NCBI RefSeq assembly: GCF_030463535.1
Contig: NC_132879.1
Span: 47,310,094-47,374,093 of the forward strand
DNA from: Salminus brasiliensis
Lineage: Eukaryota > Chordata > Actinopteri > Characiformes > Bryconidae
DNA length: 64,000 nucleotides
Direction: 5' to 3'
Below the pieces are notes generated by a model. It had not been told where the DNA came from. It did no database searches and saw nothing but the letters and a program-made list of their open reading frames with translations. This document shows positions 59,963 through 64,000 of this stretch, piece after piece; position 1 is the first letter of the stretch, and each line of letters opens with the position of its first letter. The translations under genes and the position numbers were made by a program.

Positions 59963-60571
59963 AGAAGCTCTGTCAGGTCGTGAAAATGTTTTTCGGCCGC
60001 CAAAAAAAACAAAGCAAAGCAAACTGCATATTTTCTGATTTGTGTAGCTGGAAACATAAAAAGGCTAGAAAGGCAGGGGCAGCAGATTACAGCTGAGACA
60101 TAAAGAAATAAATACATTGATGAATGTATATAATATTGTCTTAGTAAGTCAAGTCTGGCAACTAAAATCATAAATCAAGTCTGTTTTAAAAAAGAGAATA
60201 ACTTTATTTACATGGAAACCAGCGAATGAGTGAGCAGGGGAGAGGAAAAGATGTGAACTCAAGGTGAAGTAAATGCTCACTAGCCAGTGCAAACAGGAAC
60301 AAATGAGAATACACTAGAAGTCTAAGAATTTGTGTAGCAGAGAGGAGTAATGTAAAGGGTGGGGGTGGGAGGTGGTTGCTCCTTGTTGTATTTTGACCAA
60401 AGCATATCACAGACACTTCATTAAGACCTCAGGGGTGTAACAGATGATCTTTAATGTATGTTAATTAATGGTGTGCACATATTTTTATGCAATTTCCAGG
60501 GTTGCATTTTATTTATTATTAAAAAATGAACAGATTATTTATGGATAATAAAGAGCTTCATTAAAAGTAAG
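59963..60571. repeat. 609 bp direct repeat, left copy, with 19 bp flanking duplication
   Basis: Nearly identical to 62872-63480. I count about four substitutions and no length change. It is flanked on both sides by the same 19 bases ('agcccccgtcaacacactg' at 59944-59962 and 60572-60590), which looks like a target-site duplication. It carries an AATAAA close to its 3' end (60547-60552) but no poly(A) tail. Confidence 0.95.
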
Positions 60572-60987
60572 AGCCCCCGTCAACACACTGCTCTAAATTA
60601 TGATTTATTTAGATTTGTCTTATAAAGTTACAACGTTGTTCAGTAGAGTTTCACTGTCTAGCTGCTCTTAGCTTATTCTAGTACGTAAGTAGAGATTCTA
60701 AGCTAAAAACTAAAAACTTGCTGATGCTCTAAAACATATTGGTCAGTTTGCGATGCTGCTGTTCTTTCAAAGTAGATATCAGACATCCACACGACTCTTA
60801 AATGGTATTGTTTTATTATACAGACTTGTGGATTGTTTATGGATTGTTTATTGTTGATTGCATGATCCTGAACATAATTTATGTCTGAAAGGTTTGATGT
60901 GGTATGGTTCATTGTAGAGAAATGTATCATGTCATATCATGTGGTAGTGATGATAGGAACATGGGTCATAATGTCTACAGCTCAAAT

Positions 60988-61500
60988 ATAGCCATTTTAT
61001 TTACTATCCAAAGCCACCAGTGGACTACACACACCTTCTGTGTTTTATATGTAATATTGATGAGGGTAAAATAAGAGGAAATCTGCCAAAAAGATTTTCT
61101 TCATGGTCTTTTTTGCTTCACAACACTTGCCACCATGAACAGAAACAGCAACAGCTCTATCATCTGTCGTTAAACACAGTCTTAGGCATTAGGCAGAGTA
61201 TTGTAACCACTGATGTAGCTTTTACATCACCATTACATCTGGTTCTATTTACCACCACTGTGAAACATTCTAACTTGGTAAGTTTCTTCAGAACAGAGCA
61301 TTTCACACCAAAACCCTATGATTGACTTTGTTCACATCTGAAAGCTTCAATTATGCAGATATTTAGGACAACTGGATTTCCCCTTTACCCCCTTAATGCA
61401 GCAAGGCTTATTACACACTAAGGTGTGTTTTCCAGTAGCTGCAGGGACTTCTGTGCAATCTGGTGGGGCTATTCTCTGGTAATAGATGCTTGTAATAACA
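60988..61500 (+). repeat. Composite degenerate repeat
   Basis: The segment 60988-61022 is the inverse complement of 43405-43445, 61230-61330 matches 43480-43580 in direct orientation, and 61385-61500 matches 39270-39388. This suggests pieces of a dispersed family. Class unknown. Confidence 0.55.
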
Positions 61501-62606
61501 CTTTTGTCCTGAGGGCAGGCCATAGGCTGTTTACAGGGTTAAGGTAAGCTCATTACATGAGCTGAGCTCAAACTCTTTACAAAAACCTGCTGCTCCAAAA
61601 AGAAATGTGCAGGCATGAGCAGCTGTGCTTCATGGGTAAGACATGGGTTGGTCTGACTATTTTTCAGAAAGAGTCACTGGACAGTACTGTTCTCCAGTTC
61701 ATATGTGTACTACATTCATCCTAAAGCATGGGCTAATGTAAAAGTTTGACTCGTGCTGACCAAGGTCTGGAAATGTGGTTATTTTTTTGTGTGAGATTCT
61801 TGTGAAAACTGTTTGACCATGGCACAATCATCAGCACACAGTTCTGCAAAGACAATCGTGGATTCAAGCCATGTTGGTGGACATTTTTAGGACCTATTTG
61901 GGAATTACAGCAGAAGAAACCCAACAGCCATGAATGCTGTTTCAAGAACAATTAAAGTTTATAGTGCCCAAACCTGCTTTAATGAATGCGTTTCCAACTT
62001 TGCTTTGCTGGCTGTTAGGTCAGCTCCTATACTTGCTAGACTGAATCACAACTTTTCGTTTTCTTGCTCAGCAAGCAGTAGGCCGTGCCAAATGAATACG
62101 CCTTCACACTGCTTTTGTTTGGTGCAGTCGGCCTCTCTGTCCTTAAAAAGGCCAGAAAGAGAGTCATATGTTTATTTCCCGCTGAGACGCCACGGCGGAG
62201 ATGAGGCGCTTCTCCAGAGAGGGAAAAAGAGAGGGAGAGATTTGAACTGGAATGGATATTTGCAAGCCAGAGATAGAGGCGCAGTGAAGAATGCCAACGG
62301 GAAGGAAGGGCTGTAAGACTCCTCCAAAGCAGTTCCACATGTGTGCAGGGACACGAGGGACTCTGAGACTGCTAAAGGTGCACAATGGGCATGATACATC
62401 ATGATGCGGCTGAGTCAGGCTGATGATGGATTGGTAGTAGTTTAGATACATGGCAGTTAATAAAGTCAACCACCAGTTATCAAGGTGAAGCACCTAATTA
62501 TGATCAGACGGGGCCCGTTCGTAGAAAGTGGGCATGACTGCTTGATTACAGTGGAATAATGATTGAATTGACTTGAATGACTGATATTGTTGCTCTCTCC
62601 TTACAG

Positions 62607-62642
62607 ATGTATGAGACTGAACCATGGCCCTATTGAAGAAAA
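62607..62642 (+). CDS. Possible small start-codon exon, gene unidentified
   Basis: A strong acceptor (tgctctctccttacag) and a consensus donor (gtaagtag) bracket 36 bases. An ATG in strong Kozak context (gaaccATGg, 62624-62626) would give M-A-L-L-K-K plus one base before the intron. The gene would continue past the right edge. I do not recognise the protein from six residues. Confidence 0.35.
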
Positions 62643-62871
62643 GTAAGTAGTGTTTGATGGACTCGTCTTGTTTTGCTGAGTGTGTGCTCATTCTTCTTGT
62701 GTGTGCTGTGTGTCCCCTGTGTAATAACCCAAGGGTCTTTGAGGCATTTTGTCTCTCTGGAATGGTAACATTCTTTTTCTTTTGTTTGTGCACATACATT
62801 GGGATATCTGGGGAATCTACCACCCCAGAAACCGTGAAAAAGCTGTCTCTTTGAAATTTTACCAACATCTG

Positions 62872-63480
62872 AGAAGCTCTGTCAGGTCGTGAAAATGTTT
62901 TTCGGCCGCCAAAAAAAACAAAGCAAAGCAAACTGCATATTTTCTGATTTGTGTAGCTGGAAACATAAAAAGGCTAGAAAGGCAGGGGCAGCAGATTACA
63001 GCTGAGAGATAAAGAAATAAATACATTGATGAATGTATATAATATTGTCTTAGTAAGTCAAGTCTGGCAACTAAAATCATAAATCAAGTCTGTTTTAAAA
63101 AAGAGAATAGCTTTATTTACATGGAAACCAGCGAATGAGTGAGCAGGGGAGAGGAAAAGATGTGAACTCAAGGTGAAGTAAATGCTCACTAGCCAGTGCA
63201 AACAGGAACAAATGAGAATACACTAGAAGTCTAAGAATTTGTGTAGCAGAGAGGAGTAATGTAAAGGGTGGGGGTGGGAGGTGGTTGCTCCTTGTTGTAT
63301 TTTGACCAAAGCATATCACAGACACTTCATTAAGACCTCAGGGGTGTAACAGATGATCTTTAATGTATGTTAATTAATGGTGTGCACATATTTTTATGCG
63401 ATTTCCAGGGTTGCATTTTATTTATTATTAAAAAATGAACAGATTATTTATGGAAAATAAAGAGCTTCATTAAAAGTAAG
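62872..63480. repeat. 609 bp direct repeat, right copy
   Basis: Same orientation and length as the left copy. No flanking direct repeat is visible here. Shared bases extend a little past each end ('ctg' on the left, 'agcc' on the right). Confidence 0.95.
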
Positions 63481-64000
63481 AGCCTGTTGGACCCTTTCTG
63501 TCCTCTGTCCATCTCTCCATATACCATATTCCAGATGCCCAGATGAAGTAAAAATAATAAAAACAGGGAAATTGAATTATTAGAGTTATTAGTTGTTATG
63601 TTAATGTCATAAAATATATTTCCATTTCAAAAGTGTTAAAATAAACAAAAACTATAAAGGTTTTGATACAACAATGCACTTTTAGATTGCAGGTCCGCAG
63701 GATAACGTTCTAAAGCAGAGAGCCAGTTAACACTGGCGACGGATGAGTTCACCCAATCTCTCCCGGTTTTTCTGAATCACGGACTCCGACCCAAGCCAAA
63801 AGGGTTTACGGAGTCTGGCGAGGGTTTACTCGATGCATGAAATTTGAGACGATAGGAGTTGCAGTTTTGAGGCCTGCTCAAAGACAGCTGCCATGCTTCA
63901 AGAGCCGACACTGGGTAGATAAAACTCCCACCACGGTATTGCGCTCTCCTCCTGGTCTGGAATGCGTGCAGGGTTTGTGTGTATGTGTCTGCATGTGTGT
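63481..64000. other. Right end of window; nothing recognised
   Basis: Follows the 609 bp repeat. No gene or repeat family was recognised. It would be intron if the 62607-62642 exon is real. Confidence 0.4.

Larger units (their letters stand above)
58907..62606 (+). other. Presumed intron / intergenic stretch
   Basis: Holds a compact MITE copy (59427-59532), the left copy of the 609 bp repeat (59963-60571) and a degenerate repeat at 60988-61500. The 128-codon frame at 61930-62316 shows no recognisable content. Confidence 0.4.

Noticed and set aside
59887-60171. 94-codon minus-strand frame, repeated at 62859-63080
   Set aside because: It is duplicated only because it lies in the 609 bp repeat. 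It shows no family resemblance and crosses the insertion boundary.
61930-62316. 128-codon plus-strand frame
   Set aside because: No recognisable domain, poor codon character, and overlapped by equally long frames on the other strand.
1-64000. CRISPR array, bacterial operon or phage content
   Set aside because: No regularly spaced repeats with unique spacers and no prokaryotic gene organisation. The genes are spliced vertebrate genes.

Overview
The window is nuclear DNA from a ray-finned fish. It has spliced genes with GT-AG introns and long introns and intergenic stretches. It is packed with decayed Tc1/mariner-type transposons, small inverted-repeat elements, tRNA-derived SINEs and microsatellites. 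Several of these repeat families remind me of otophysan fishes (characin, catfish or electric-fish relatives), but that lineage call is only an inference. I saw no bacterial, viral or CRISPR feature.

Layout. (1) Positions 1-8187 look like the first intron of a minus-strand gene whose first coding exon is at 8188-8242. That exon encodes the start of a SET-binding factor / pseudophosphatase myotubularin (sbf1 by synteny, sbf2 possible). Its GC-rich promoter lies at about 8243-8440. (2) Positions 8440-18260 are intergenic and hold a decayed Tc1-like element with nested insertions and several small inverted-repeat elements. (3) Positions 18270-30175 hold adm2 (adrenomedullin 2 / intermedin) on the plus strand: GC boxes and a TATA box, an untranslated exon, a signal-peptide exon (18982-19061), a 7.4 kb intron, a hormone exon (26422-26842) and a probable 3.3 kb 3' UTR. 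The divergent sbf-adm pair matches the human SBF1-ADM2 and SBF2-ADM arrangements. (4) Positions 30180-45500 are gene-poor and hold at least four Tc1-like remnants from different families, short inverted-repeat derivatives and a SINE. (5) Positions 45787-55936 hold a complete fbh1 (F-box DNA helicase 1, FBXO18) gene. I could assemble 21 in-frame coding exons encoding 1052 residues, with a PIP box, an F-box, UvrD/Rep-type helicase motifs and a C-terminal cysteine cluster. (6) Positions 56000-64000 hold SINE and Tc1/LINE remnants, a possible start of another plus-strand gene (exons ending at 58906 and 62642, product not recognised), and a near-identical 609 bp direct repeat. The left copy of that repeat is flanked by a perfect 19 bp direct repeat.

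The genes do not form one pathway. Sbf proteins act in membrane traffic and phosphoinositide biology, Adm2 is a secreted peptide hormone, and Fbh1 controls recombination at stressed replication forks. I did not find a clearly undescribed biological system. The most unusual items are the recent 609 bp duplication with its 19 bp flanks, an inverted-repeat element family with one member inside the adm2 3' UTR, a strong G-quadruplex motif in adm2 intron 1, and a CT microsatellite serving as the polypyrimidine tract of an fbh1 splice acceptor.
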